The notes: a model not told the origin generated them from the sequence alone. Shown: positions 37,195 through 46,984, counted from the first letter of the stretch. The stretch: 64,000 bases of DNA from Hyphomicrobiales bacterium (GCA_930633495.1 CAKNFJ010000001.1:4053001-4117000); one strand, 5' to 3'. Numbers and translations are program-made.

Positions 37195-39395
37195 CGCTGC
37201 AGGGGGCAGAGGAAACTTTGTTGATCTTCGTTCAGAAGATCATTTTCCAGCAGAGTTTTGCCACTATATTCTCCGGGCATCCTGTCGCCGCAGAGCCAAT
37301 CCAGTCGCTCAATGATGACGCGGCTGTCGTGATCCGAGCCAAGCGTTCAGCATACCTCAATCCGCCTCTTCCCGGCGAGACATGGACGATTTTGGGTCGC
37401 TGGGTCGATATTGTCGGCTACGGCCGGCAATTCGATGCCATTCGCGCGACCCGGACCAGGCCGCAGGGACGGCTCATCGTCCCGTTCATAGCATCCAGAG
37501 TGGATGGGATCGGCCCCGTTCGTGCCGCTCGCCTATGGGACCGATTTGCCGACACCCTGCCTGATGTCTTGAAGCGCCATGACGTGGCTGCCCTTGCGGC
37601 CGTTCTGGCTCCGGCACAACCAGCTTTGTCGCGACGGCTCGCAGAGGACCTGCTGCGGGCGTGGAGCGCATTGGAGTCGGAGGCCGCCGTTCTGACTTGG
37701 CTTCAAAACAAAGGGATTGATGACGTACGCGCAGCCGCGCGAATCCTGGAAGTCATCGGCGGTCGCGCCATCGAGGTGTTGAATCACAACCCCTATGTTC
37801 TCGTGAGTCTGCTGCCCTGGAAGCGGGTTGACGACGTCGCTCAGCGGCTGCTGAACGAGAGCTCACTTGTTGGTGAAACGCGCAGCGACGCGCGCAGGCT
37901 CGTGGGCGCAGCCGATTCTCTGGTCAAAGATGTCGTAAGCGATGGGGACACGCTAATTGCTGCGCCCGACCTGCCGGTAAAGCTTGCCAAGAAGCTTGGC
38001 GTGAGCGAGCGGAGCTCACTGGTCAAGCGCTGCATCCAGGTGGCTGAGCGCAACTTCGCGCTCCTCGCTTCGCCAAAGGGATGGCGAGCGCCTGGTTGTG
38101 CACTTCTCGAGCACGAACTGGCGGCTAAGCTCCGAGCTTTGGCATCGACGGTTAGCATGCAGTGGGATCCTGCTCGAGGCGGGCGTTGGTTGGATTCACT
38201 TTCAGTAGAGCAGCGAGCTGCCTCCGAAAAAGTGCTGGGATTGCCACTCGCGGTCCTCGCCGGCGGTGCCGGTACCGGAAAGACCACCACTGTTCGGGCA
38301 ATTTGCGATGCTTGGGAGGCCAGCGACGGCAAGGTTGTTCTGTGCGCCCTTTCCGGTAAGGCGACAGTTGTGCTGACCAAGAAGGCGAGCGGATCGGGGC
38401 GTCCCCGATCTGCTATGACTCTATTCCGCCTCCTCCGGGAGCTAGATTCATCAGGCTCTGGATCGGCAGCGAGCCTGCCGCCTCCAGGTCGCACGCTGTT
38501 CGTGGTGGACGAGGCGAGTATGGTCGATCTTGGGCAGTGGCATCGATTGGTCGATCTGCTGCCGGCAGGATCTCGCTTACTCATGGTTGGCGATCCGGCG
38601 CAGCTGCCCCCGATCGGCATGGGTATCGTGTTTCATCATCTATGCGAGATCGATGCCCTGACCGCGAAGCTCGAGACCGTGCATCGCCAAGCGGGAACCA
38701 GTGGAATTCCAGCTGTAGCCGCCGATATTCGAGAGGGACGTAGGCCGTCACTCTCGGTGTTTTCCGGGCGGGCAGCAGCCGTATCGTTCGTGGATGCCAC
38801 TGATCAAGAGATCACGGGTGCTATACAGGATGTGGTCAAAGAACTGGGTGGTTTCGTAAGGGGCCGACACGCGCTGCAGATCATCTGTCCATCGAATGAC
38901 AGGCACCCGGCGAGCGTCCGGCGCGTCAACGCGGCCTTTCAGCTTACTTGCCGACAGCCCGGCGCTGAGATCGTTGAAGGGTACCGGGGGCAGTTTTTTG
39001 CAACCGATGATCCTGTGCTCTTTCTGCGCAATGATTACGCAACAGAATTGCGCAACGGCTCCCTTGGACACGTGGTCAGCGCTGACGAAGACGGTCGACG
39101 CCTCCTCGTCGATTTCGATGGCAATCGCCACACATTCGTTGGCGAGCAGCTAATGGACCTGGACCTCGCCTACGCAATGACCTGTCACAAGGCTCAAGGC
39201 AGCCAATGTGAGTCCGTGGTGATTCCGATCTATGAATCACGCCTTCTCGATCCAAGTTGGATCTACACCGCATTGACTCGCGCGGAACGGCAAGTCGTCT
39301 TCGTGGGCAATGATCGGATTTTTTTGGCTGCATTAAGCGGGCTTCCCGCTTGGCGAAGGCGGAATACCGGCTTCCAGTTGGATCTGAAGATGTAG
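37191..39395 (+). CDS. RecD-like superfamily 1 helicase
   Basis: A 734-residue protein. Residues about 95-260 carry helix-hairpin-helix-like repeats as in RecD2 (IASRVDGIGPVRAARLWDRF). The helicase core has Walker A LAGGAGTGKTTTV near 365, Walker B FVVDEASMVD, motif III GDPAQLPPIG and the C-terminal motifs MTCHKAQGSQ and YTALTRAERQ. RecD2-type enzymes unwind DNA 5' to 3'. Coupling with the recombinases suggests a role in replicating or resolving the moving element. I prefer the ATG at 37,191 (ATGA overlap) to the longer frame. Confidence 0.82.
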   Translation: MTLQGAEETLLIFVQKIIFQQSFATIFSGHPVAAEPIQSLNDDAAVVIRAKRSAYLNPPLPGETWTILGRWVDIVGYGRQFDAIRATRTRPQGRLIVPFIASRVDGIGPVRAARLWDRFADTLPDVLKRHDVAALAAVLAPAQPALSRRLAEDLLRAWSALESEAAVLTWLQNKGIDDVRAAARILEVIGGRAIEVLNHNPYVLVSLLPWKRVDDVAQRLLNESSLVGETRSDARRLVGAADSLVKDVVSDGDTLIAAPDLPVKLAKKLGVSERSSLVKRCIQVAERNFALLASPKGWRAPGCALLEHELAAKLRALASTVSMQWDPARGGRWLDSLSVEQRAASEKVLGLPLAVLAGGAGTGKTTTVRAICDAWEASDGKVVLCALSGKATVVLTKKASGSGRPRSAMTLFRLLRELDSSGSGSAASLPPPGRTLFVVDEASMVDLGQWHRLVDLLPAGSRLLMVGDPAQLPPIGMGIVFHHLCEIDALTAKLETVHRQAGTSGIPAVAADIREGRRPSLSVFSGRAAAVSFVDATDQEITGAIQDVVKELGGFVRGRHALQIICPSNDRHPASVRRVNAAFQLTCRQPGAEIVEGYRGQFFATDDPVLFLRNDYATELRNGSLGHVVSADEDGRRLLVDFDGNRHTFVGEQLMDLDLAYAMTCHKAQGSQCESVVIPIYESRLLDPSWIYTALTRAERQVVFVGNDRIFLAALSGLPAWRRRNTGFQLDLKM

Positions 39396-39970
39396 TTTTC
39401 GGGGGAGACTCGCCAGTTGCCCAGGTCTCGCGAATGGGTTGGTGGCTACTTTGATATCACAGCTCGCTTGAGTTGATGAAAGACGCGGCATGAGAGGTCG
39501 ACGGCGCGTAGCTGGCTGGGGTTGCGCAGCGCCGCCGACCTCGACTTCGGCTATCGCTAGTTGAAGTAGCGGCTACTTAATGAAAATCCTCCAGACTGAC
39601 TGGGTTGATAGACGGTCGGTAGCGATAGGGACAGGCTGTGCAGTCGGTATCCCTAGTCGCTATAGAGAGTGCCCGTGGATCGTCGGCGGTTATGCGGCGG
39701 CAATCTCATATACTGTCTCTGATTTGCCGAAAACAGCAGAATAATTGTAGTCACCGATCGAGATTCGGCGCGCTATTTTGTAGATAGTCAGACCGCTTAT
39801 AATTTCCATCCGTTCTGTTGGAATCCTATCTCATCCATGATATTTATAGAGAGTAAATAAAGTCTACGCCAGATCTATGAATGGTTAATTTACATTACTG
39901 ACGTGTTATTTTAACGTATGTCGATCTGTTGACCTAGCGTCTTATGACCAGAGATGTCTGTTGATCGGCG
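39396..39970. other. A/T-rich gene-free stretch with small hairpins
   Basis: This 575-bp gap lies between the converging helicase and XRE genes. It holds an exact short palindrome (AAGTAGC-G-GCTACTT, 39,564-39,578) and an imperfect hairpin at 39,620-39,662 (TAGCGATAGGGA with TCCCTAGTCGCTA), which may end the mobilisation operon. From 39,690 on it is strongly A/T-rich with no open frame. I see no tRNA or recognisable RNA. Confidence 0.5.
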
Positions 39971-40222
39971 TCAATTGTCGACTACAGAGACGCCTGTCTC
40001 TGAGGATAATACCGATCGCTCATCGACTAAACTGCTAACTGTGGTCTCGAGGGCGGTTGCTATCTGATACAAGCTTATGGCCGTTGGGTTCCGTTGCCCT
40101 TGTTCGAGCGCGCTGACGTGGGCGCGATCCACCCCCAGCCTCGTTGCTACCTGAGCTTGAGTGAGGCCCCGTGCGAGGCGAAGCGCTCTCGCATTCGCGC
40201 CGATGACCTGCCGAATGTCCAT
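39971..40222 (-). CDS. XRE-family helix-turn-helix regulator
   Basis: An 83-residue cytoplasmic repressor-type protein that is almost entirely one Cro/C1 helix-turn-helix domain (RGLTQAQVATRLGVDRAHVSALEQGQRNPT). It is transcribed away from hdhA, and a 28-bp palindrome lies just upstream of its start, suggesting autoregulation. It may control the mobilisation genes or the hdhA operon. Toxin-antitoxin function is unlikely because no partner is adjacent. Confidence 0.82.
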   Translation of the reverse strand: MDIRQVIGANARALRLARGLTQAQVATRLGVDRAHVSALEQGQRNPTAISLYQIATALETTVSSLVDERSVLSSETGVSVVDN

Positions 40223-40250
40223 GTCGGCATGTAGGGACAGCGAGCATTTT

Positions 40251-40278
40251 AACGCGACGCGCTATAGCGCGTTGCGTT
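40251..40278. promoter_or_regulatory. 28-bp palindromic operator upstream of the XRE gene
   Basis: The half-site AACGCGACGCGCTA is followed at once by its near-perfect inverse (TAGCGCGTTGCGTT); only one base pair differs in 14. It begins 28 bp upstream of the XRE start and 113 bp upstream of hdhA, in the divergent promoter region, as expected for an XRE dimer site. Confidence 0.65.
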
Positions 40279-40390
40279 ATACCGCACATTGGGTCAGAAG
40301 GTGCGCCGGCACGATCTGTGTCAGTTGCCAAGTCGTGCGCCCAGGTTCACAATGCCTCAGATCCACTGAAGGCGGACACGGAGAGATCAT

Positions 40391-41158
40391 ATGCCGACTG
40401 AAGATTCGTTTCGCCTGGACGGCCAGGTCGCCATCGTGACCGGAGCCGCAGCCGGAATCGGTCGCGCTATCGCCGAGACTTTTGCAAGGTCGGGGGCTGC
40501 GGTCGTGGTCACCGATCTGAAGAAGGAGGGAGCGGATGCCGTGGCGAGCGCGATTGCCCGCTCAGGCGGCAAAGCGCTCGGTCTTGAGTGCGATGTGACG
40601 AATGAAGCGCATCGCGCTGCCGTCGTCGCTGCGGCTGCCGGGAATTTCGGAAAGGTATCGATCCTGGTGAACAATGCCGGCGGCGGCGGACCGAAACCGT
40701 TCGATATGCCCATGAGCGATTTTCAGTGGGCTTATGACCTCAACCTGTTCTCGCTGTTTCGCCTCACACAGCTCGTCGCGCCGCATCTGCAAAAGGCCGG
40801 AGGCGGCGCGATCCTGAATATCTCTTCGATGGCGGGCGAGAGCAAGAATGTCCGGATGGCCTCGTACGGGTCGTCGAAGGCGGCGGTGAATCACCTCACA
40901 CGCAACATCGCGTTCGACCTGGGCCCGATGGGCATCCGGGTCAATGCGATTGCACCCGGAGCCATCAAGACCGCCGCCCTGGCCACGGTGCTGACGCCCG
41001 AGATCGAGAAGGCGATGTTGAAGCACACGCCGCTTGGACGCCTGGGCGAGGCGCAGGACATCGCAAATGCGGCGCTTTTCCTGTGCTCGCCTGCTGCGTC
41101 TTGGGTGAGTGGCCAGATCCTGACCGTGTCGGGAGGCGGAGTACAGGAACTCGATTGA
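40391..41158 (+). CDS. hdhA: 7-alpha-hydroxysteroid dehydrogenase (SDR)
   Basis: A 255-residue short-chain dehydrogenase that closely follows E. coli HdhA in length and sequence. It shares NNAGGGGPKPFDMPM and the exact C-terminal stretch LFLCSPAASWVSGQILTVSG. The coenzyme motif is TGAAAGIG, and the catalytic Ser146, Tyr159 and Lys163 fall at the same numbers as in the E. coli enzyme. HdhA oxidises the 7-alpha-hydroxyl of bile acids with NAD+; in a non-gut bacterium another alcohol may be the true substrate. It is first in a run with a second SDR and an outer-membrane protein. Confidence 0.85.
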   Translation: MPTEDSFRLDGQVAIVTGAAAGIGRAIAETFARSGAAVVVTDLKKEGADAVASAIARSGGKALGLECDVTNEAHRAAVVAAAAGNFGKVSILVNNAGGGGPKPFDMPMSDFQWAYDLNLFSLFRLTQLVAPHLQKAGGGAILNISSMAGESKNVRMASYGSSKAAVNHLTRNIAFDLGPMGIRVNAIAPGAIKTAALATVLTPEIEKAMLKHTPLGRLGEAQDIANAALFLCSPAASWVSGQILTVSGGGVQELD

Positions 41159-41236
41159 GCTTCGCGGTCGATGGAACGGGTGAACGCCGGTCCATCCCTT
41201 TACCTGCTAATTTCGCTCTAGTTGGAGACTGAGCCC

Positions 41237-42034
41237 ATGCCCAATTACGACGCCTTTGCCGAGTTCCGGATGATCGGTCATAACGTCATCATCACGGGCG
41301 GCGCGCAAAACATCGGCGCAGGCATAGCCAAGACCCTGTCGGGAGCAGGGGCAAAGGTGATGATCGCGGATCTGAACGGTGAGATGGCGCGCGACACGGC
41401 AGCCGCGATCCAGAAGGAAACGGGCCATGACTGTCGCGGCATGAAATGCGACGTAACGTCGCTCGAGGACATTCAGGCCGTCGTGGCGGCGACAACGGAA
41501 GCCTTCGGCGGCATTTCGACCCTCGTCAACAATGTCGGCTGGGGCGGCCGCCATGAAGACCCCACGGCCGTCAGCGAAGAGGACTTCATCGCCTCCTACA
41601 AGCTCAACACCATCAGCGCCTACCGCATGAGCATGGCCTGCCTGCCGCATCTGCTGAAAGCCACGAATGCCAGCATCACCAATTCCGGATCGTTCTCCGC
41701 CGCAGCCCCGGCCTATGATATCCTCGCCTATGGCACGGCCAAGGCGGCGTTGAACCAGATGATGCTGTCGATCGCCCACATGCTGGCGACGAAGGTGCGC
41801 GTCAATTCCGTGCTGATCGGCACGGTGATGACGGGAGCATATGAATCCTCAGGCTTCGACGAGGCCATGCAGGAGAAGCTGCGTCATCCCGACAATCTGA
41901 CCGGTCGCGCCGGCCGGCCGGAAGACATCGCCAATGCCATGTTGTGGCTGTGCTCACCGGCAAGCGGCTGGGTGAGCGGCCAGATCATTAATGTGCATGG
42001 CGGCGGCGGAGTTGTCCGCCTCTTTGGAAAGTAG
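41237..42034 (+). CDS. SDR-family oxidoreductase
   Basis: A 265-residue classical short-chain dehydrogenase: coenzyme motif TGGAQNIGAG, the catalytic Tyr165-x3-Lys169 in AYGTAKAAL, and a serine near 152. The usual NNAG appears as NNVG. It lies 78 bp after hdhA and three bases before the outer-membrane gene, with GGAGAC upstream of its ATG. It probably acts on the same compound as HdhA. Confidence 0.85.
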   Translation: MPNYDAFAEFRMIGHNVIITGGAQNIGAGIAKTLSGAGAKVMIADLNGEMARDTAAAIQKETGHDCRGMKCDVTSLEDIQAVVAATTEAFGGISTLVNNVGWGGRHEDPTAVSEEDFIASYKLNTISAYRMSMACLPHLLKATNASITNSGSFSAAAPAYDILAYGTAKAALNQMMLSIAHMLATKVRVNSVLIGTVMTGAYESSGFDEAMQEKLRHPDNLTGRAGRPEDIANAMLWLCSPASGWVSGQIINVHGGGGVVRLFGK

Positions 42035-42036
42035 GC

Positions 42037-43839
42037 GTGGTCTTGCGGGCGACCAGCACCCAAATCCGAGCCGTTCGTATGAGGATTGGGGGCGGCGCCC
42101 GGCTTTCGTTGGCGATTGGCGTGGTCGGCCTTGCCGCCGCGCTCTGCTCCATACCAAAGGCATCGGCCCAGGACGGGGGCTCGACCCGACCGACGGTGCT
42201 ACCGCTCTCGGGCGAGGCGGAGGGCGCGCCAATCGCGGCGGTCACCGTACGGCTGCGAAAAGCCAGCGGCAACGCGAGTCGTGACCGTGCGGCGCTGGAG
42301 GCCGCCCGCCGGATTGCAGCGACGATGACGAGCGCTCCCTATAGTTGGGCGCGGACCCAGCGCATCCTCACCGAGTTGACGCGCCAGGATGCAATCGCGG
42401 GCGCCGACTACCGCGTCCTCGAGGCAGAGCCACAACTCGCGGTGAGGCTTGAATTCGAGATCGACGCGGCCGCGGTCAAAGAAGCCAAACCCGCCAGGAC
42501 CGGGGTTTTGCTCGGAGATTTTTCCGCATTTCCGATATTGTACAAGGATGAGCGAACGCTGCTGACGACCATCGTCGGCGGCGGAATTGGCGGCTACTCG
42601 GACGTGAACTCGTGGTTTGGGCAGCCGGCGCTCTTCAACGCCAGGAACCCGCTCGCGGGCAAGCTCCCCGGCAAGACCGCCAGCTGGGCCGAGGGCTACC
42701 TCGAACTTGGCCTGGGCGGAGCGACGCAGCTCGGCGACAGCCCGTTCTACGGGTTCGGTGCCGTGACCGGGATGTTCTCCTGGTCGCTGGGCCAGGACGT
42801 CTTTCGCAATGATCCCCGCGGCTTCCTCGACTTCGAGAAGGCCTATGGCGGCATACTTTATGTCGATCCGGAGAATACGAAGAACTCGCTCAAGGTTTCC
42901 GTCGGTCGGCAGACCTACACCTTGAATGAGGGCTTTCTGATCAATTCAGTCAGGGGCTCGACCAATGCGGGGGACCGCGGCGGCCTTTATCTCGGCCCGC
43001 GTCTGGCCAATGATTTCTCCGTCCTTGCGAACGGGCGCCATGGGGCATGGAGCTATAATCTCTTCTACATCGACCCGAACGAGATTGAATCGCTCGAATC
43101 CCACAGCACGTTCCTCGGCGCCAACCTGAAGTACGCCTTCACCGACAACCTCTCGGCAGACGCAACCGTCATCACCATCCCAACATCCCAATCCAGCTTT
43201 GCCAATCCATTCGGCCTTTCTCTTGCTCGCGAGGGGCTGAACACGGTGGCCGGGCATGCAAGATGGCAGAGGGCGTTCGATATTCGCGGTGCCTGGCTGG
43301 AGGGCGAGGTCGCCCACCAGTCCCATCCCGACTACCCCATGTCGGCCTGGGCCTATTACGGCACGGTCGGGTATCGCGCGAATGACCTTCCGTGGACGCC
43401 GAGCCTGTCCTATCGGTACGCCTATTTCTCCGGCGACGATCCCCGTACGACGCGGTACGAGCGCTTCGATCCCTTGCTCTCGACGGGGCTTGGCATCTGG
43501 CTGCAGGGCGTGTCGTTCGGCAAGTTCACGTCGAATTCGAACCTGGAAACCCATCGAGTCCAGTTCAACCTTGCTCCGAACGAGAAGCTGAATCTCACCT
43601 TCGATTATTACTATCTCCGGGCGCCTCAGTTGAACAACCTCGGTTCGAATCCCGCGCTGGCTTCGCTCACCTCGCATGATCTGGGACAGGAATTCTCGCT
43701 GTCGGCGCGCTGGGCGGTTTCCAAGAGCGTTTATCTCCAAAGCCTGGTTTCGCACGCCATTCCCGGAAAGGCGCTTCGCAATATCGGCGCCGACAAGGAT
43801 TGGACGACGTTTCAGCTGAGCCTCTATTGGGGCCTGTAA
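42037..43839 (+). CDS. Outer-membrane beta-barrel protein (alginate-export/porin-like)
   Basis: A 600-residue protein with a signal peptide (LSLAIGVVGLAAALCSIPKASA), an N-terminal periplasmic part of about 120 residues, then many alternating beta strands ending in FQLSLYWGL, a barrel C-terminus. The style fits alginate-export or substrate-specific porin families. It follows the two SDR genes almost without a gap, suggesting uptake of their hydrophobic or sugar-like substrate. The start is GTG at 42,037 with GGAAAG upstream; ATG at 42,079 is the alternative. Confidence 0.65.
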   Translation: MVLRATSTQIRAVRMRIGGGARLSLAIGVVGLAAALCSIPKASAQDGGSTRPTVLPLSGEAEGAPIAAVTVRLRKASGNASRDRAALEAARRIAATMTSAPYSWARTQRILTELTRQDAIAGADYRVLEAEPQLAVRLEFEIDAAAVKEAKPARTGVLLGDFSAFPILYKDERTLLTTIVGGGIGGYSDVNSWFGQPALFNARNPLAGKLPGKTASWAEGYLELGLGGATQLGDSPFYGFGAVTGMFSWSLGQDVFRNDPRGFLDFEKAYGGILYVDPENTKNSLKVSVGRQTYTLNEGFLINSVRGSTNAGDRGGLYLGPRLANDFSVLANGRHGAWSYNLFYIDPNEIESLESHSTFLGANLKYAFTDNLSADATVITIPTSQSSFANPFGLSLAREGLNTVAGHARWQRAFDIRGAWLEGEVAHQSHPDYPMSAWAYYGTVGYRANDLPWTPSLSYRYAYFSGDDPRTTRYERFDPLLSTGLGIWLQGVSFGKFTSNSNLETHRVQFNLAPNEKLNLTFDYYYLRAPQLNNLGSNPALASLTSHDLGQEFSLSARWAVSKSVYLQSLVSHAIPGKALRNIGADKDWTTFQLSLYWGL

Positions 43840-43854
43840 TCGGGTGGAGGCCGG

Positions 43855-44475
43855 ATGATGGAAACGGGCGAAATCGTCGGCAAGCTGCTGCCGTTGTTGT
43901 TCAACATGATGGGGCCGATCGGCCTGATGCCGGTCTTCGCCGCAGTGACCGCGCGAATGGATCAGCCTGCGCGAAACGCTGTGGCGTTGCGCGCCACCCT
44001 GTTCTCCATAACAGCGGTCATCCTCGCCGTCTTCGTCGGCGAAGGGATACTGAAAGGGTGGGGTATCAACAATGCATCTCTCATCGTCGCCGCCGGGCTG
44101 ATCCTCACCCTGAGCGCGATCCGGTCAGTCCTCCTGCCGGCCGCAAACCCCGCTCCCAACGGGCAGGACACTCCGGACCCCAAGGGTGTCGCGGTCCGGC
44201 CGGTTGCGTTTCCGACGATCATTTCTCCGCAGGGAGTGGGCGTCGTGATCATCTTTGCTGCCTTCCTTCCCTCGATCGAGGCGAAATCCGTGGTGCTCGG
44301 GGTGGCGGCGTTTATCATTCTCATCGACTTCGGCGCGATGCGCATCGCCCACTGGTTCATGGCCAAGGTCGGGATGGTGCCGCTGATGATACTGGGCGCC
44401 GTCTTCGGTGTGCTTCAGGTGGCGCTCGGCGTGGAAATGATCGCGGATGGTTTGAAACTGTTTGGACGGCCTTGA
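43855..44475 (+). CDS. MarC-family membrane protein (island copy)
   Basis: A 206-residue UPF0056/MarC protein with six hydrophobic segments and the NMMGPIGLMPVFAAVT and FPTIISPQGVGVVIIFAAF motifs. MarC was once linked to multiple antibiotic resistance but its function is unresolved. It begins 15 bp after the outer-membrane gene and is probably in the same operon. A second, different MarC protein is in the host part at 57,255. Confidence 0.85.
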   Translation: MMETGEIVGKLLPLLFNMMGPIGLMPVFAAVTARMDQPARNAVALRATLFSITAVILAVFVGEGILKGWGINNASLIVAAGLILTLSAIRSVLLPAANPAPNGQDTPDPKGVAVRPVAFPTIISPQGVGVVIIFAAFLPSIEAKSVVLGVAAFIILIDFGAMRIAHWFMAKVGMVPLMILGAVFGVLQVALGVEMIADGLKLFGRP

Positions 44476-44760
44476 CGTGCAGTGCAGTCATTACGGAACT
44501 CCGGTCCCGCCAATTCCTGTGCCTGGTCGAGATCGAGCTGATCGACAATGAGCGCCTCTTGGTTAAGCTGCGGAGCCGGGAGGCGACGATCCCGACACAG
44601 GGCTGTCAGGATTCCCGTGTACGGGCGGCGGGTTGAACATCAGGCCGCCACGGCCTTGTGAAGCGCTCGCCGCCGATGACGGCGAACTGGGCATCGGCCA
44701 TCCCCCACTTACGGGGCAGTCACTGCCTCCAATCCCGGCTCGCGCCAGGCGCCATGCGGC

Positions 44761-45606
44761 TCAATACGCCATGAAGAGCGGAACCGGGCTGCTCTCCAGC
44801 AGCGAGCGGGTGACACCGCCGAGAATCGCCTGGCGGAAGCGAGAATGCACGAAGGCTCCCATCACGACGAGCTCGGTTGCGCTTTCCCGCACATGCCGGC
44901 GCAGCGTTTCCGCAACATCGCCGTGCTTCGCCACCAGATTAACCACTTCACCTTCGATGCCGTGCCGCTCCAGATATCCGAGCAGGTCGATGCCTTGCGC
45001 GACCTCGCTCAGGTCCTTCTCGCCTGCGATGACGATGACCGACACAGTCTGCGCGCTCTGGAGCAGGGGCAGCGCGTCGTTGACTGCCCGGGCGGAGCGC
45101 GCGCTGCCATCCCAGGCGATTGCGATCCTCTGCGGCTCAGGGCTGCCGCCGGCCTTCGGCACGACGATGACCGGGCGGCCGCTGTTGAACAGCGCCTCCT
45201 CGATGGCATGGCGATTGTCGCCCAGAAGATCATCGCCTGCATCCAGGATCGTCACGTCGTGCAGGCGTGACTGGTGATTGAAGCGCGCGCTGAGTTGCTC
45301 GAAGGCGAGGTCGGGCAGGTCCATGACACAGGCCAGGCCGGCCGCATCGGCCGCATGTTTGGCGGCATCGACCGCCGCCTGGGCGAGTTCGTGCCGGCGC
45401 TTGTTCTCGGTGGCCACGATGCCGGCGGCAAAGCCGCCGACGGCACTGTAAGGCGTCGAGGCCCGGGGGACGAAGGCGTGAAAGGTCAGGCTGGCTCCAA
45501 ACCGGCGCGCCAGGCCGATGCTGAAATGCACGCCAGGCGTCGCCGCGCCGGCCCCAGCGTCGGACGGCACCAGCCCGACCAGGATACTCTTGAACTCATG
45601 CGCCAT
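44761..45606 (-). CDS. Universal stress protein
   Basis: A 281-residue protein with a divergent N-terminal UspA-like half and a better conserved C-terminal half. The latter carries the ATP-binding pattern near the end (VVMGAFVHSRFRQAILGGVTRSLL). Universal stress proteins support survival in starvation, hypoxia or oxidative stress. The start (MAHEFKSILVG) is set by GAGGAGA upstream. It lies 156 bp downstream of adhP on the same strand. Confidence 0.85.
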   Translation of the reverse strand: MAHEFKSILVGLVPSDAGAGAATPGVHFSIGLARRFGASLTFHAFVPRASTPYSAVGGFAAGIVATENKRRHELAQAAVDAAKHAADAAGLACVMDLPDLAFEQLSARFNHQSRLHDVTILDAGDDLLGDNRHAIEEALFNSGRPVIVVPKAGGSPEPQRIAIAWDGSARSARAVNDALPLLQSAQTVSVIVIAGEKDLSEVAQGIDLLGYLERHGIEGEVVNLVAKHGDVAETLRRHVRESATELVVMGAFVHSRFRQAILGGVTRSLLESSPVPLFMAY

Positions 45607-45762
45607 CTGTTTCTCCTCAGACAATGATTTCTGCCGCAGCTGATCCGCAGACGGGAGCTGCCGTGCCCTTGCTTGTCGTCCTCCGACGCCCCGCTGGCCT
45701 GCCCTTGCTCCGCCCCAGTGACCTGGAAGCCGACCGCCGCTGGCACATCGGAGGATCGGTCA

Positions 45763-46803
45763 CTATGCGGTGAAGTCGAGCACCATCCGGCCGTCGACCT
45801 TGCCTTGTTTCAGCTTTGCGAAGATCGCGTTGATTTCCTCAAGCGGAGCCTTTTGGATCTCGGCCTTGACCTTACCGCGGGCTGCGAAGGCGATCGCTTC
45901 GTCGAGGTCGCGCCGGGTTCCCACGATGGAGCCGCGCACGGTGATGCGCTTGAGCACGACGTCGAAGATGGGCGTCGGAAAATCGCCGGGCGGCAGGCCG
46001 ACCAGGCACACCGTGCCTTTGCGCCGCACGATGCCCAGCGCCTGCGAAAAGGCCGGTGGCGAGACTGCCGTGACCAGGACGCCATGGGCGCCGCCGCCGG
46101 TCGCCTCGATCACCTTGGAGATCGCCTCGTGCGAGCGGGCGTCGACGGCCAGGTCTGCACCCGACTCTCTGGCGATCGCGAGTTTCTCCGGCGCGATGTC
46201 GAGAGCCACGACGTTCAGCCCCATCGCCTTGGCATACTGGATCGCGACATGGCCGAGGCCGCCGACACCCGAGATGGCGACCCACTCACCCGGTCGCGCC
46301 TCGGTTTCCTTCAGGCCCTTGTAGGTCGTCACTCCGGCGCACAGGATCGGTGCGATCTCCGCAGCGTCGACTCCTTCGGGGATGCGTCCGACAAACGGCT
46401 CGGCAGCGATGACATACTCGGCAAACCCGCCGTCGCAGCTGTAACCGGTGTTGTGCTGGTGCTCGCACAGCGTTTCCCAGCCTGTCTCGCAATACTCACA
46501 GCGCATGCAGGCATCGTGCAGCCAGGCGACGCCGACCCGATCACCCTCGCCAAGCTCGCTCACGCCCGGTCCGAGCGCGACCACGATACCGACCACTTCG
46601 TGGCCGGGAATGAAGGGGAGAGTGGGCTTGACTGGCCAGTCCCCATCGACCGCATGAAGGTCGGTATGGCAGACACCGCAGGCCAACACCTTGACCAATA
46701 CCTCGCCCCGTCCGGGAACCGGCACTGGCACCTCTTCGATAACGAGGGCCTTGCCAAATTCACGAACCACCGCGGCTTTCATCGTCTTCGGGATCTGGGG
46801 CAT
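45763..46803 (-). CDS. adhP: Zinc-dependent alcohol dehydrogenase
   Basis: A 346-residue medium-chain dehydrogenase of the AdhP type. It has the catalytic-zinc ligands in [10 protein letters not shown] and GHEVVG, the structural-zinc cysteines in [15 protein letters not shown], and the NAD-binding [14 protein letters not shown]. It oxidises primary alcohols or reduces aldehydes. ATG 46,803 has AAGGAG at correct distance; an in-frame GTG lies six bases upstream. It is grouped with the stress protein and the cation ATPase on the same strand. Confidence 0.92.
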   Translation of the reverse strand: MPQIPKTMKAAVVREFGKALVIEEVPVPVPGRGEVLVKVLACGVCHTDLHAVDGDWPVKPTLPFIPGHEVVGIVVALGPGVSELGEGDRVGVAWLHDACMRCEYCETGWETLCEHQHNTGYSCDGGFAEYVIAAEPFVGRIPEGVDAAEIAPILCAGVTTYKGLKETEARPGEWVAISGVGGLGHVAIQYAKAMGLNVVALDIAPEKLAIARESGADLAVDARSHEAISKVIEATGGGAHGVLVTAVSPPAFSQALGIVRRKGTVCLVGLPPGDFPTPIFDVVLKRITVRGSIVGTRRDLDEAIAFAARGKVKAEIQKAPLEEINAIFAKLKQGKVDGRMVLDFTA

Positions 46804-46984
46804 GCGCACTCCTTTTGCTCGCTTGCTGGTCTTGAGTTCGTCGCTCCGCGCCTGTCATCTTTAAGCAGGCGGAAGAGCATTACCTGTGCCCCCCTGTGGC
46901 AATTGTGCGTCCGGACCCGACAGTTCCGAGACGTGTCCGTCGCGGCCAGGAGGGGGATATGATGCTTTTCCGCCCCAGGACTTC

